Positions 1 to 9,047 of a stretch of 64,000 bases of DNA are shown here, one piece after another. A model generated the notes under the pieces. That model saw only the letters and a list, made by a program, of their open reading frames with translations, searched no databases and was not told the origin of the DNA. Position 1 is the first letter of the stretch; each line of letters opens with the position of its first letter. Source of the stretch: CATOSP01 sp965237775 (GTDB lineage Bacteria; Chloroflexota; Dehalococcoidia; Lucifugimonadales; UBA3495); contig OZ250155.1 in NCBI GenBank assembly GCA_965237775.1, positions 4,216,001 to 4,280,000 of the forward strand, in the 5' to 3' direction. Position numbers and translations under genes: made by a program.

Positions 1-600
1 CTCGGGATATGTCCTCGTCCGACAGGTCCCGGTGGGTGCGGTCCTCCATGTGGGCTAGCTTGCGGGCGTCGATGAACAGGGTCTCGCCTGTGCACTCCCC
101 GTCGCGCCGGCCCCGGCGCAGGAACCACAGGCAGGCGGGTATCTGGGTGGACCGGAACAGTTGGCCCGGTAGGGCGATGATGCAGTCCACCAAACGGCCT
201 TCGACGATGTTCTTGCGGATTTCCCCCTCTCCTGACTGGTTGGACGACATAGACCCGTTGGCCAGCACGAACCCGGCGATGCCCCGGGGCGCCAGGTGGT
301 ACAGAAAGTGCTGCACCCAGGCGGAGTTGGCGTTGCCCACCGGCGGCACGCCGTACTCCCACCTTTTATCATCACGCAGACGGTCGCCGCCCCAGTCGGA
401 GACGTTGACGGGCGGGTTGGCCAAGATGAAGTCCGCCCGCAGGTCGGGATGGCGGTCGTTGTGGAAGCTGTCGCCGTAGGCAATCTGGCCCTCGATGCCC
501 CGGATAGCCAGATTCATCCGAGTCAGCCGCCAGGTGGTGTAGTTGGACTCCTGGCCGTAGATGGAAATGTCGCCCCTGGCCCGGCCGCCGTTGCCCGGGC
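1..600 (-). pseudogene. hsdM: HsdM (type I restriction N6-adenine methylase) fragment
   Basis: The minus strand encodes the middle of a type I restriction-modification methyltransferase, which methylates adenine as part of the HsdMS complex. Readable landmarks in order are DISIYGQESN, a TTWRLTRMNLAIRG stretch, the catalytic motif IV in the form ANPPVN (family consensus NPPF), and downstream FVLANGSMSSNQSGEGEIRK and GQLFRSTQIPACLWFL. The 5' end is missing: just before GDISIYG the sequence changes to an IS630-type transposase N-terminus, and the two are in different frames, so no fused protein results. The 3' part runs off the window. No HsdS or HsdR is visible. I infer that the system was broken by transposition or deletion, unless the gene continues elsewhere. 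Confidence 0.85.
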
Positions 601-845
601 CGCGGCAGGTCGTCAAGGGCGCGCCGCAACCCGCCTTGCACGAAACGCTGCCGCACCCGGCTGACTGTGGCGGGTCCCACCAACAGAGCTTCCGCCACCT
701 GCCGGTCGGTAAGGCCTTCATCGGCTTTACACAAAATCAGAGCCCGCTTCACCTTACGTCCCGTGGATTTGCCACGCCGGGTAACACCCAACAAATGTTC
801 CCTCTCATCTTGGGTCAAGCTCACTCGATATAATTTGGCCGGCAT
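600..845 (-). mobile_element. IS630-family transposase, N-terminal fragment
   Basis: An ATG at 845 opens MPAKLYRVSLTQDEREHLL, followed by a helix-turn-helix with LTDRQVAEALLVGPATVSRV, ending near RRALDDLPRPG. This matches the N-terminal HTH region of the IS630 copies at 28939 and 46507 (KNSARVTARARILL and VAEALDVALSSVYRV type). The catalytic DDE part is absent because the sequence switches to hsdM near position 600. It is a dead fragment that probably marks an IS-mediated deletion end point. Confidence 0.8.
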
Positions 846-899
846 TCCCCACACACCCCACACCAAACAATGCCTATATTATATCCTTTCTTATATTCG

Positions 900-2606
900 T
901 CAAAAATACCCGGACGCAGTACTAGTCAGGCTGATCTTTTCGTTCTGAAACGGCTCAGCCTGGTTGCTGTAGGCGAAAAATTGAGAAACGGGCGTTGAGA
1001 TGCTAGGTGTTGTGGACCCGTTGACGTACACCCTTATCCAGGAGTCGTCTTCAACTATGCTCTCAACAGAACTGGTCAGGGCCACAAACACATGCCTGAC
1101 CATCCCTGAGCCCTTGATATGCGCGAGGGTTGCGCTTTGGCCAGCGCCGACGCGGGCGATCTCCAGCGCCTGGGAGCGTAACCTGTGAGTTCCGGAATCC
1201 GTGTGGACAGAATGACCCTCCCAGACCACCGTGTTATCGAACGTCAAAGAAACGTAGTAGTCGCCATCCGGGAAACGGGTAAAACGATAGGCTCCATCTC
1301 CGCCATGGCGCGGTCCGGTGACTGTCGCTCGGGCAATCTGGAGGTCTTGGTTTCGCGGTTCCGCGTCGCCCGCTTTGGGGGGTGATCGGAACGCCTCCTC
1401 CGGCCACAGCTTGGCGGTAACGCCGTTTTTGGGTTCGCCATTCACGATCAGTGTTCCTTCGATAATGTTGCCGCTGCGGGCATCCAAGGGGGTGATCTTT
1501 TCAGAAAAAGCCACCCCCAAGGCACGTGAAACGCTTGAAAGTGATTCTTCGAATGGTATGAACTCCCCTCCAGATTTGAACAGCTTGGAATAATGCGCGG
1601 TCTTTCTTACGAAGAGATCACCCACAGCGTAGGAGCCGATGCCCGCGTCCGGCTCCAGGTAGGAGACTTCCCAGTAGGAGTTCCAATACCTGGCCCATAC
1701 CATCTTAATGTCGGAGCGGAGCGGATGTTCGATTATCTTTTTCCATGCCGCGTCATACAGGCCCTCTCTTCCGGTCGGATCAACCTCGCTCAGGTTGTCC
1801 TTTGTCAGATAAGGGAAGTCCCTGTTCTGCGACATGAAAGTGACCGCGTTGGAAAACCTTGGCTAGATTGTTACGATCCCGTCTTTGCCTGGAATGTATG
1901 ATGGAGGCGGCTCGTAAACAAAAACGGAGGTGAACCGGTCCTCTATACCGCTATATTCAGCGACTTCGATCAACTCAAATCGGTCGTCCACGAATCCGTG
2001 CCTTCCCCACCAAGCGTCCGGGACCGCCGTCGATGCTAGGGATGCGTCGCCCCCAACGGACACGGAGAATACGGTAGGGCGGTCATTCAATCTGAGCGCT
2101 TTATGTCCATACTTGGTTCCCACGCCAAAATATTCTTCCCACAGGTGATCGGTCACCATCAGCAGTTGTGAGTGGTCCAGGCTCTTAGCCCCTCCAAAAC
2201 CCTCGTGATGAGGGAAATCCTCTACGAGAAAACTAAACCTAAACGGCAGGTCGTTGTCAGTGATGTGATTCAGAATCATGCGGGTTGTCCGGTCCACATG
2301 GGCGGTGATGCGGTCGTCGTCTACCGTACCGTCAAGGTCGACATCACCCCAACCAGACCAGGAGATGATTACTGTATTGATTCCAGCGCGTTGCATCTGC
2401 CCCAGTTGCCACGCGATTGTTGACTCGGCCTGGGACTTGTAGAACCCAATCTCCGGCCAGGTTGTAGTGAAACCCGTGAAGGGGTACGGAGGGTCCCCGC
2501 CATATAGGTTCCAACGCCATGTGCCGAGGCCACCGGTGGGTTTGTAGGGCTCAGGCGCATCGTAGGAGGCATGGCCAGCGTCCACGTAAAGCAAGGTTGC
2601 TACCGT
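900..2606 (-). pseudogene. GH99-like secreted glycosidase, main part (amber codon inside)
   Basis: This is the body of a secreted protein whose signal peptide lies beyond the IS at 2611-4329. The catalytic-like part contains LLYVDAGHASYDAPEP, WQLGQMQRAGINTVIISWSG and FRFSFLVEDFPHHEGFGG. That pattern suggests endo-alpha-mannosidase/GH99-like proteins that act on polysaccharide (inference). An in-frame TAG at 1863-1865 interrupts the reading after GKDGIVTI; PRFSNAVTF follows in the same frame, and a Ser would be expected there. The C-terminal third (residues after FRSPPKAGD) reads as a carboxypeptidase-regulatory-like beta-sandwich with GAYRFTRFPDGDYYVSL. Stop is TGA at 900-902. The gene is therefore broken twice. 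The family assignment is moderate; that the pieces belong together is strong because frames match. Confidence 0.65.
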
Positions 2607-2610
2607 TAAG

Positions 2611-4329
2611 CCCGAATCCACCGGTGGACACCGATGGACGGCGTGAGGACAGCGGAAGGGGGGTGAGGAAGTTACAGGCGCGATGATCCGGGCTCGAATT
2701 TGGGTAGACGGGAGGCTGGCGGCGGTCTGCAGGCGCTTTGGGGGGCGCCGATGGCGGCTTACAGTGGCTGTGGTGAGGGGGATGGCGGGATAGGACACGG
2801 CAAGAGGCGCTCGCGGACCGGACTGGCGCGAGTTGGCGGGGCGTTCGGTTGGCCGGATGGCGGGTCAGTAGCGGACAGGAGCAATCAGGCTGGGAGTGGA
2901 ATGGCTCGCAGTCGGGCCAGGGCGCGACTGAACTGGGTTTCCCATGGCCAGCGCTGGGGAAGATGCAGGGTGATCCGGCGTGCCGAGCGGGTGATCCGTC
3001 CGGCCAAGGCAAAGACCCGTCGTCTGAGGGTCTTGGTGGTCACGATCTGCTGACCCAGGCCGATGCGGGCTGTCCAGCGGGCCAGGTTGTGGGCCATCAC
3101 CTGTACCGCCAGCCAGGCGCCGTTGGCAGCGAAGCGGCCCGAGGGGAGATGGTTCAGCCCCACGCCGTACTTGAGGTCGCGTATCGCATTCTCGATCTCG
3201 GCGTGGCGGCGGTGGTCAGCCTCCAGTTCCAGGGTCTCTCCGTCCCGGTCGGTGATGAAGCCGTGATAGCTGTAGGTGGCGAAGAGAGCCAGTTGGGAAC
3301 CGGGCGCCGGCTTCACCCGCCGGACGATGAGCCGCACCGGCGCGGCGTCGGGCTCACTCTGGAAGGGGGTGTAGGTGGTCTCGGCCACATCGGCGCCGTC
3401 CATCCAGTAGGGAATCGGCGTCCAGTCCTCTTCGGGTATCGCCTCGATGAGATTCCGCAGGCGGGTGCGCTGGCGGATGGTGATGGAGAAGCGGACATCC
3501 ATCCGGCGGCAGACGGCGACCACGGCGTGGGTATAGAAGCCGCTGTCGGCCCGCACCGTGAGTTGGCCCCTGGCTCCGCCGTAGCGCACCCGCCCCACCG
3601 TTTCACGCAGGAAGTGGGCGGCGCCGCGGGCGGTGTAGGCCCGGCCCTCGCGCAGGCGGGCCATCAGCACGTCGCCGGTTCCGGCGGCGACGGCCAGCAG
3701 CGGGTGATAGCCCCGCGCACCGGTGTAGCCGTGGTGGCGAGCTCCTTCCTTGGCCAGTCCGTAGGTCTCGCAGATGGTGGAGTCCAGGTCGATGGTCAGG
3801 GGCCCGTCGCCGGGTCCGGCCCCAGCCTCCCAGGCCCGGGCCAGCAACTGGCGGCTCACCCGGTCCAGTTGGCGGACGTGGCCCCACCGGAAACTGCGCA
3901 GGAAGGTGCCCAAGGTGGAGGGCGCCTTGACTACACTGCCCAGGGTGCAGGCTGTCCTGCCGGTGCGCAACACATCGGCATCGTCGATGCAGTCGCCGCC
4001 CGCCAGCGCGGAAGCCACCAGCGTCATGATCTTGTCGCCGGTGTTGGCTCGGCCTGGGGCCCAGCCCAGGTCCAAGTGCCGGTCAACCAGTTGGGGCAGG
4101 CCCAGGTGCAAGGCCAACGTGGCGGGAAGGATCAGCCCGGCATTGTTGACCAGGCGGTGGTCGTCGAAGGCGATGTGGATGCCGTCGGGGTGGTTGCGTG
4201 GTAGCATCTATTGGGTGCTCCTTGTTTCTGGTTGGTTTTCTGTCTCGAAAACCATTATCCCAGATGCACAGGAGCACTTTCTTACCCATTCAACCCGCCG
4301 CGACACTCACCTTTTCGGTGGATTCGGGC
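2611..4329 (-). mobile_element. IS1380-family element, copy 1 (1719 bp)
   Basis: Both ends carry CCCGAATCCACCG in inverted orientation, and the right end has one extra C. The 4-bp target duplication TAAG is at 2607-2610 and 4330-4333. Length is identical to the copies at 32500-34218 and 35947-37665. It sits inside the GH99-like gene, between the signal peptide and the mature domain. Excising the element plus one TAAG restores the reading frame. Confidence 0.95.
2885..4207 (-). CDS. IS1380-family DDE transposase
   Basis: 440 aa, intact. DDE residues are seen in IDLDSTICETYG (D1), LTVRADSGFYTHAVV (D2) and LEADHRRHAEIENAIRDLKYG (E), the arrangement known for IS1380/ISEcp1-type transposases. Start ATG at 4207 follows a GGAGCACC stretch. 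Identical proteins are encoded at 32622-33944 and 36221-37543, so this version is probably the active, recently amplified one. Confidence 0.95.
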   Translation of the reverse strand: MLPRNHPDGIHIAFDDHRLVNNAGLILPATLALHLGLPQLVDRHLDLGWAPGRANTGDKIMTLVASALAGGDCIDDADVLRTGRTACTLGSVVKAPSTLGTFLRSFRWGHVRQLDRVSRQLLARAWEAGAGPGDGPLTIDLDSTICETYGLAKEGARHHGYTGARGYHPLLAVAAGTGDVLMARLREGRAYTARGAAHFLRETVGRVRYGGARGQLTVRADSGFYTHAVVAVCRRMDVRFSITIRQRTRLRNLIEAIPEEDWTPIPYWMDGADVAETTYTPFQSEPDAAPVRLIVRRVKPAPGSQLALFATYSYHGFITDRDGETLELEADHRRHAEIENAIRDLKYGVGLNHLPSGRFAANGAWLAVQVMAHNLARWTARIGLGQQIVTTKTLRRRVFALAGRITRSARRITLHLPQRWPWETQFSRALARLRAIPLPA

Positions 4330-4443
4330 TAAGGCCGATTGGCTACCGCTCTCCGCAGCGGGGGAGACCGCCGACAGCCATGACCCGGCTAACGAGAGAG
4401 ATAGAAGACCGCAAATCACCAAAACTCCGGCTATTCTCTGCAT
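4330..4443 (-). pseudogene. 5' end of the GH99-like gene (signal peptide)
   Basis: On the minus strand an AGGAGG at about 4454-4449 precedes an ATG at 4443. The 38-residue reading MQRIAGVLVICGLLSLSLAG… is a clear Sec signal peptide that continues to SQSAL. The IS1380 copy 1 begins here. After removal of the IS and one copy of its TAAG duplication the frame runs on as SQSAL-TVATLLYVD, joining the body of the gene at 2606. This piece shows that the ancestral product was exported, about 607 residues long including the signal peptide. Confidence 0.75.
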
Positions 4444-4805
4444 CCTCGGCCTCCTCTGAAGGCTAATGACTTCAAGGTGTTACTTCTCCGTCATCAAGGG
4501 TCGAAATCGGATTCTGCCCAAAAGGTGGAATCTCCAAAATATTCTCGTATACCTATCATTCCGAGACAGGTTGTGGTTTAAAAACTGAATTGCCCAATCT
4601 CTTAACCAGCGGCGTCTATTGATTGATTCTTAGTCAAGGCCGAAATGGCGACGTTTCGCGGCGCCTATATGTCGAAGGTCGAGAACTGGGGTGTGGCCCT
4701 CCCTGGAATGGACCCCTGAGGCCATGGTGTGAACCGGCCCCATGCTATAATCCGCAGGCGAATCAGCCCGGGCGGGCTGTTGACTCCTCACATGAGGTAT
4801 GAAAG
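4444..4805. other. Divergent intergenic region
   Basis: 362 bp between the divergently read GH99-like gene and the SDR gene. No ORF or RNA gene is recognisable. It must hold promoters for both directions; a perfect -10 hexamer for the SDR gene is listed separately. Confidence 0.5.
4746..4751 (+). promoter_or_regulatory. Putative -10 box for the SDR gene
   Basis: TATAAT is a perfect -10 hexamer 54 bp upstream of the SDR start. No convincing -35 is seen 16-18 bp upstream, so the assignment rests on one hexamer only. Confidence 0.4.
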
Positions 4806-5558
4806 ATGAATAGACTGGCGGGAAAGGTAGCCCTGGTCACCGGGTCGGGGCGCAATATTGGCCGCGCCACCATCCTGAAGTTGGCCGGCGAGGGCGCGGA
4901 TGTGGTCGTAAATGCGCGCTCGAACCAGGAAGAGGCGGAAGCGGTCGCCGAGGAAGCCCGGGCTTTGGGCGTTAGGGCTATGGCGGTGCTGGCCGACGTT
5001 GCCAATAAGGAGCAAGTGGACTCGATGGTCTCCATGGCCATGAACGAGTTCGGCAAGGTGGACATCCTTATCAACAATGCCGCCATTCGCCCCCACAAAC
5101 CCTTCCTCGACATTACGCTGCAGGACTGGGAGACAGTTCGCGGCGTCGTGTTGGACGGTGCGTTCTACTGCACGCAAGCCGTGCTGCAATCAATGGTGGA
5201 CAATCAATACGGGCGCATCCTGTTCTTCACAGGCGGAGGGGCGTTTCAAGGAGGAGCGGAGCGGGCGCATGTCTCCGCAGCCAAGATGGGACTGGTGGGT
5301 ATGGCCCGGAGCCTGGCCTCAGAGTTTGCCCCGCAGAATATTCGCGTGAACGTGGTGTCACCGGGCAGTATCGACACCAGCAGGGAACACCCAGAATGGT
5401 ACCCCCAACGGAGCACGCCTACCGCGTCGGGCATTCCCCTCGGGCGTCAGGGCACCGTGGACGAGATCGCCGCCACTTGCCTATTCTTAGTAAGCGACGA
5501 CGGAGGGTTCATAACCGGCCAGACTGTCCACGTGAACGGCGGGGCCAACTACCACTAG
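4806..5558 (+). CDS. SDR-family protein (FabG-like fold), catalytic residues replaced
   Basis: 250 aa, usual length for a classical short-chain dehydrogenase/reductase. The Rossmann motif TGSGRNIG (residues 12-19) and NNAA (90-93) are present, as is the PGSIDT region and the C-terminal VHVNGGA. The active site is unusual. In the segment GERAHVSAAK-like (residues 151-160) the Tyr of YxxxK is Val156 and Lys160 is kept; the position of the catalytic Ser, 13 residues earlier, is Gly143. This suggests either altered chemistry or a non-catalytic NAD(P)-binding role. GAGG lies 8 nt before the ATG. The gene converges with the CoA-transferase genes, with 8 bp between the stop codons. Confidence 0.85.
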   Translation: MNRLAGKVALVTGSGRNIGRATILKLAGEGADVVVNARSNQEEAEAVAEEARALGVRAMAVLADVANKEQVDSMVSMAMNEFGKVDILINNAAIRPHKPFLDITLQDWETVRGVVLDGAFYCTQAVLQSMVDNQYGRILFFTGGGAFQGGAERAHVSAAKMGLVGMARSLASEFAPQNIRVNVVSPGSIDTSREHPEWYPQRSTPTASGIPLGRQGTVDEIAATCLFLVSDDGGFITGQTVHVNGGANYH

Positions 5559-5566
5559 CGCGCTGT

Positions 5567-6253
5567 TTACCCCAGGACTTGGTCACGGAAGCGGAACTCC
5601 CGCAGGTCGTCGGGAATGATCAGCTTGGCTTCGGTCAGCTCCTGAATTTCTTCCGGGTTCCAGTCCGGGGCGTGTTCGCGGAGCACGATGCCTTCCGGGG
5701 TGATTTCAAACAGGCCGAGGTCGGTGACCAGCATCTTTACCACCCCGGGGGCGGTGATGGGCAGTTTGCAGCGCTCTAGCACGCGGGGCGAACCGTCCCG
5801 CTGAGTGTGTTCCATGGCGATAAACACACGCTTGGCGCAGGCCGCCAGGTCCATGGCGCCACCGATGCCGCCACCCTTGCGAGAGGGGATCCGCCAGTTT
5901 GCGAAGTCGCCATTCTCTGAGACTTCATAAGCGCCCATCACTGTCACGTCCACCATACCGCCCCGGATAATTCCAAAGGAGTCGGCGTGATGGACGATAG
6001 ACATTAGCGGACCAGCAGTGACGAACTGGCCCCCGGCGTTGACCAGGTGCTTGTCCTCGTTTCCTTCAGTGGCGATAGGGCCGTAGCCGATCACGCCATT
6101 CTCCGAGTGGGTGATGATGAACTTGCTGGGGTCAACGTAATTTGAGCATAGGGTGGGCATCCCGACCCCTAGATTAACGATCCACTCGTCCTGGAATTCC
6201 ATGGCCAGCCGGTCGCACATCGATTGCCGGTCCAACTTAGGTTTGTCCGCCAT
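5567..6253 (-). CDS. 3-oxoacid CoA-transferase subunit B
   Basis: 228 aa, normal for the beta subunit of the AtoDA/ScoAB class I CoA-transferases, which move CoA from a donor acyl-CoA to a 3-oxoacid. The catalytic glutamate is in SENGVIG (Glu51), and the GGMVDVTVMGAYEV and GKGGxGGAMDLA-type signatures are present. GGAGG stands before the ATG at 6253. It lies 64 bp downstream of the A subunit on the same strand, so the two form the complete heteromeric enzyme. The precise substrate (succinyl-CoA:3-ketoacid or acetate:acetoacetate) cannot be told from sequence. Confidence 0.9.
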   Translation of the reverse strand: MADKPKLDRQSMCDRLAMEFQDEWIVNLGVGMPTLCSNYVDPSKFIITHSENGVIGYGPIATEGNEDKHLVNAGGQFVTAGPLMSIVHHADSFGIIRGGMVDVTVMGAYEVSENGDFANWRIPSRKGGGIGGAMDLAACAKRVFIAMEHTQRDGSPRVLERCKLPITAPGVVKMLVTDLGLFEITPEGIVLREHAPDWNPEEIQELTEAKLIIPDDLREFRFRDQVLG

Positions 6254-6317
6254 GAGTGTCCTCCGGTAGATTCCCAGATAAGAATTGGCCTATGAAACGT
6301 GTGGCGAAAGGTGCGGG

Positions 6318-7016
6318 TCAGTCCCTGATACCGTCTTCGGGTATCTGCACCAGTCTGTCTACGTAGATGCCTGGCACGTGAATTTTGTCCGGGTCAAGCT
6401 CTCCCACGGGTACGATACTGTCCTCGACCTCTACCACAGTGGTCTTGGCGGCCATGGCCATGATGGGGTTGAAGTTGCGCTGGGTGAGGCGGAACTGGAG
6501 GTTGCCGAAAGTGTCGGCGCGCCAGGCCCGGATCAGCGCGTAGTCGGCGGGCAGCGGGTGTTCCAAGACGTAGGTGCGCCCGTTCATTTCCCGGTGTTCC
6601 TTGCCTTCGGCCAGTTCGGTGCCGACGCTGGTGGGAGTGTAGAACGCGCCTATGCCGAATGCGGCGGCGCGGATACGTTCGGCCAGGGTGCCCTGGGGCA
6701 CCAACTCGGCGTCGATCTCGTCATTGTTGTACATCGTGACGAAGGGTGTTGGCCGGGAAGGGTGAGTGGCGGCGGTGAAGGCGCAGATCATCTTCTTCAT
6801 CCGTCCCGCTTCCACCAGGATGCCCACGTCCACCTGGTCTCCCATGCCGCCGGCATTGTTGGAGATGCCGGTCATTCCCTTCGCGCCCTGCCGGTGCAGC
6901 GCGGCCAGGAGGTTTCGGGGCAGGCCGACTCCACCGAATCCCGGCACCATGATGGTGACGCCGTCAGGCACATCGGCCATGGCTTCGTCAAACGTCTTGA
7001 AGACCTTGTTTTTCAT
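6318..7016 (-). CDS. 3-oxoacid CoA-transferase subunit A
   Basis: About 232 aa alpha subunit (AtoD/ScoA type). It shows the PGFGGVGLPRNLL glycine loop and TGISNNAGG. I place the start at ATG 7016 (MKNKVFKTF) because GAGGAG lies 9 nt upstream; an in-frame ATG at 7046 is the alternative. It is the first gene of the pair with subunit B. An IS66 element inserted 79 bp upstream (7095) may have replaced the original promoter or cut the genes from the DCC gene at 8538. Confidence 0.9.
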   Translation of the reverse strand: MKNKVFKTFDEAMADVPDGVTIMVPGFGGVGLPRNLLAALHRQGAKGMTGISNNAGGMGDQVDVGILVEAGRMKKMICAFTAATHPSRPTPFVTMYNNDEIDAELVPQGTLAERIRAAAFGIGAFYTPTSVGTELAEGKEHREMNGRTYVLEHPLPADYALIRAWRADTFGNLQFRLTQRNFNPIMAMAAKTTVVEVEDSIVPVGELDPDKIHVPGIYVDRLVQIPEDGIRD

Positions 7017-7094
7017 CAGCCGAATCTCCTCGGTCGGTTCTGGCATTACATACTACCGCAGACTCGCCGACGGTGCCATAGCCGGGCCGGTAGC

Positions 7095-8526
7095 GTAACT
7101 GTTCAGAGTTGAGGGGATGGATTAGTTAAAACTTGCTTGGGAAGTTCGGTGCGTCGGGTCGTCGGTTATGTTAAATCAGGAGGATGGAGAACAAGGTAGA
7201 CCTGAGGACGGCCAGCCGGGAGGCGCTGTTGGCGGTGATTGCGCGGCAGCAGGCGGTCATCGACGAGTTGCAGCGGCGGATAGCGGCGTTGGAAGGGGGT
7301 CTCAAGGGCAAAGGGCGGCCCGGAATGCCGGGCAACAAACCGGGTGCAAAGTCAGAGCCGGCCGAGAAGAAGGAGCCAAGAAAGCCCCGGCCCCACGGCT
7401 TTAGCCGTCGGCGCACGGTGGCGGCTCACCAGGTGGAACATGTCTTGGACTCCTGTCCGGAGTGTGGCACCGGGTTGGTTGGGGGTTGGCCGCAGCGGAC
7501 TCGGGAAGTCATCGATATCCCAGTGGCTCCGGTGGAGGTCACGGAGCACGTTTTCGTGACCCGGGTCTGCCCAGTATGTGAACGGCGCCGGACCCCCAAG
7601 ACGGACTTGGGCGGTGGGGTAATCGGTCGGGGACGGTTGGGAGCCAACTTGGTCTCATTGATCGCTGGCCTGCGGGAAGAGGGCCGGTTGCCCCTTCGGA
7701 CCATCCAATGGTATCTGGAGACCGTCCACCAGTTGCGCTTGAGCGTTGGGGGAATCACCCAGGTCCTCCACGGCGTGGCCCGGCAAGCCCAACCGGCGGT
7801 GGCCGAGGTGCTGGAACTAGTCCGGACCAGCCAGGTGGTGCACGCCGACGAGACCGGCTGGCGCCAGGAGGCGGCCAATGGCTATGTCTGGACCTTCTCC
7901 ACTCCCACTGAGCGGTACTTCCTGCGCCGAGGCCGGAATAAGGAGGTGGTGGACGAGGCGCTGGGGGAGTCCTTCAGCGGGGTGTTGGTCAGCGATTTCT
8001 ACGCTGCCTATAACCACTACCCTGGCCTGAAGCAGCGGTGTTGGGCTCATCTGCTCCGGGACATCCATGACCTGAAGGCCCTCTACCCAGCAGACGCCAA
8101 GCTGGCCGGATGGGCGGCGGCAGTGCATGACCTCTACGCCCAGGCCAAGCGGTTCTCCCATCCTCAGGCAAGGAAACGCCGTCAGGCCCAACTGGAGTTG
8201 GAGCGGAAATTGTTGGCCTGCTGCCGACCCTTCCTTGATGACCCAGGGGCAGTCCAGGCCAAGCTCTGCCGGCGCATCCAGCGCTTCATCAAGGAGTTGT
8301 TCGTATTCGTAGCCGAACCGGCCGTCCCCTCGGAGAACAACGCCGCCGAGAGGAGCCTTCGTCACCTGGTGACCAGCCGCAAGATCAGCGGCGGCACCCG
8401 CTCAACCCAGGGCACCAACACCAAGATGGCTCTCGCTTCCCTCTTCGGTACCTGGCGCGCCCGAGGATTGAATCCCCTCACCGCATGCCGCCAGTTGCTC
8501 ACTTCCCCTCAACTCTGAACACTTAC
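7095..8526 (+). mobile_element. IS66-family element, copy 1 (1432 bp, tnpC only)
   Basis: Ends begin GTAA and continue TGTTCAGAGTTGAGGGGA in inverted orientation. The 8-bp target duplication CCGGTAGC is at 7087-7094 and 8527-8534. The GTAA tip and 8-bp duplication are standard for IS66. Only tnpC is present, as in the short ISBst12-type subgroup. Confidence 0.95.
7184..8518 (+). CDS. IS66-family transposase TnpC
   Basis: 444 aa. Domains in order: N-terminal coiled leader (residues 1-60), a zinc-finger region with CPECG and CPVCERR (about 90-135), then the DDE catalytic domain with VHADETGW, VLVSDFYAAYNHY and NNAAERSLR. An AGGAGG touches the ATG, an unusually short spacing. The copy at 40485 differs at one residue (Ala versus Gly in GWRQEAANG). 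Confidence 0.95.
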   Translation: MENKVDLRTASREALLAVIARQQAVIDELQRRIAALEGGLKGKGRPGMPGNKPGAKSEPAEKKEPRKPRPHGFSRRRTVAAHQVEHVLDSCPECGTGLVGGWPQRTREVIDIPVAPVEVTEHVFVTRVCPVCERRRTPKTDLGGGVIGRGRLGANLVSLIAGLREEGRLPLRTIQWYLETVHQLRLSVGGITQVLHGVARQAQPAVAEVLELVRTSQVVHADETGWRQEAANGYVWTFSTPTERYFLRRGRNKEVVDEALGESFSGVLVSDFYAAYNHYPGLKQRCWAHLLRDIHDLKALYPADAKLAGWAAAVHDLYAQAKRFSHPQARKRRQAQLELERKLLACCRPFLDDPGAVQAKLCRRIQRFIKELFVFVAEPAVPSENNAAERSLRHLVTSRKISGGTRSTQGTNTKMALASLFGTWRARGLNPLTACRQLLTSPQL

Positions 8527-8537
8527 CCGGTAGCTGG

Positions 8538-8912
8538 TCAACTATGCCTCGCGCAACCGAATATTCTGGTGCGGCGGTCGGCGATCCAGCGGTAGGTCCT
8601 GATTCCCAGGTACCGGGACCCCGGCAGCCAGACCAGAAGCGCTAAAGGCCGCAAGGCCGGAATCAGCAGGCTCAGTTTCCTGAGAGCGAAGAACCCCTCT
8701 AGCGCCTGGCCGTCGTAAGTTAGCAAATAGGCCGAGCGGCTCAAATCAGCCTCGCTGAGTCCAGCGCGGCGGGCATCTTTATCCAGCGTTGTCCGGAATT
8801 CCAAGGAACCGCTCCGGTCCATCGTTCCCAGACTCTGGATCAAGAGCCGGCAGAACCGGCAGTTGGCGTCGTAATAGAGTAGGTTTCTTGGGTATTCCAA
8901 AGGGCCTCGCAC
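8538..8912 (-). CDS. DCC-family thiol-disulfide oxidoreductase-like protein
   Basis: 124 aa, start GTG at 8912. The N-terminus carries LYYDANCRFCRLLIQ, a variant of the DxxCxFC motif of the DCC (DUF393/YuxK) family, which have a thioredoxin-like fold with a CxxC active site. A hydrophobic stretch LLIPALRPLALLVWLPG follows near residue 85 and a RYLGIRTYRWIADRR tail ends the protein, both typical of the family. Function beyond thiol chemistry is unknown. It reads toward the CoA-transferase genes but IS66 copy 1 lies between. Confidence 0.8.
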   Translation of the reverse strand: MRGPLEYPRNLLYYDANCRFCRLLIQSLGTMDRSGSLEFRTTLDKDARRAGLSEADLSRSAYLLTYDGQALEGFFALRKLSLLIPALRPLALLVWLPGSRYLGIRTYRWIADRRTRIFGCARHS

Positions 8913-9047
8913 AAATGTTAGCTGTTAGAGTCAGTCGTTGGTTTAATGGCTGGATGGGCCGCGCTTCAGATCGCGGGATTACACCGCCACTTGACAACCC
9001 GCGTAAATAAACCAAGAATCCTAGTACTCTACCATTGGAGGGCTACC

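Noticed and set aside
2849..4204. 451-aa ORF on the plus strand opposite the IS1380 transposase (also at 32625-33980 and 36185-37540)
   Set aside because: Antisense shadow of the transposase; Gly/Val-rich low-complexity translation with no family pattern.
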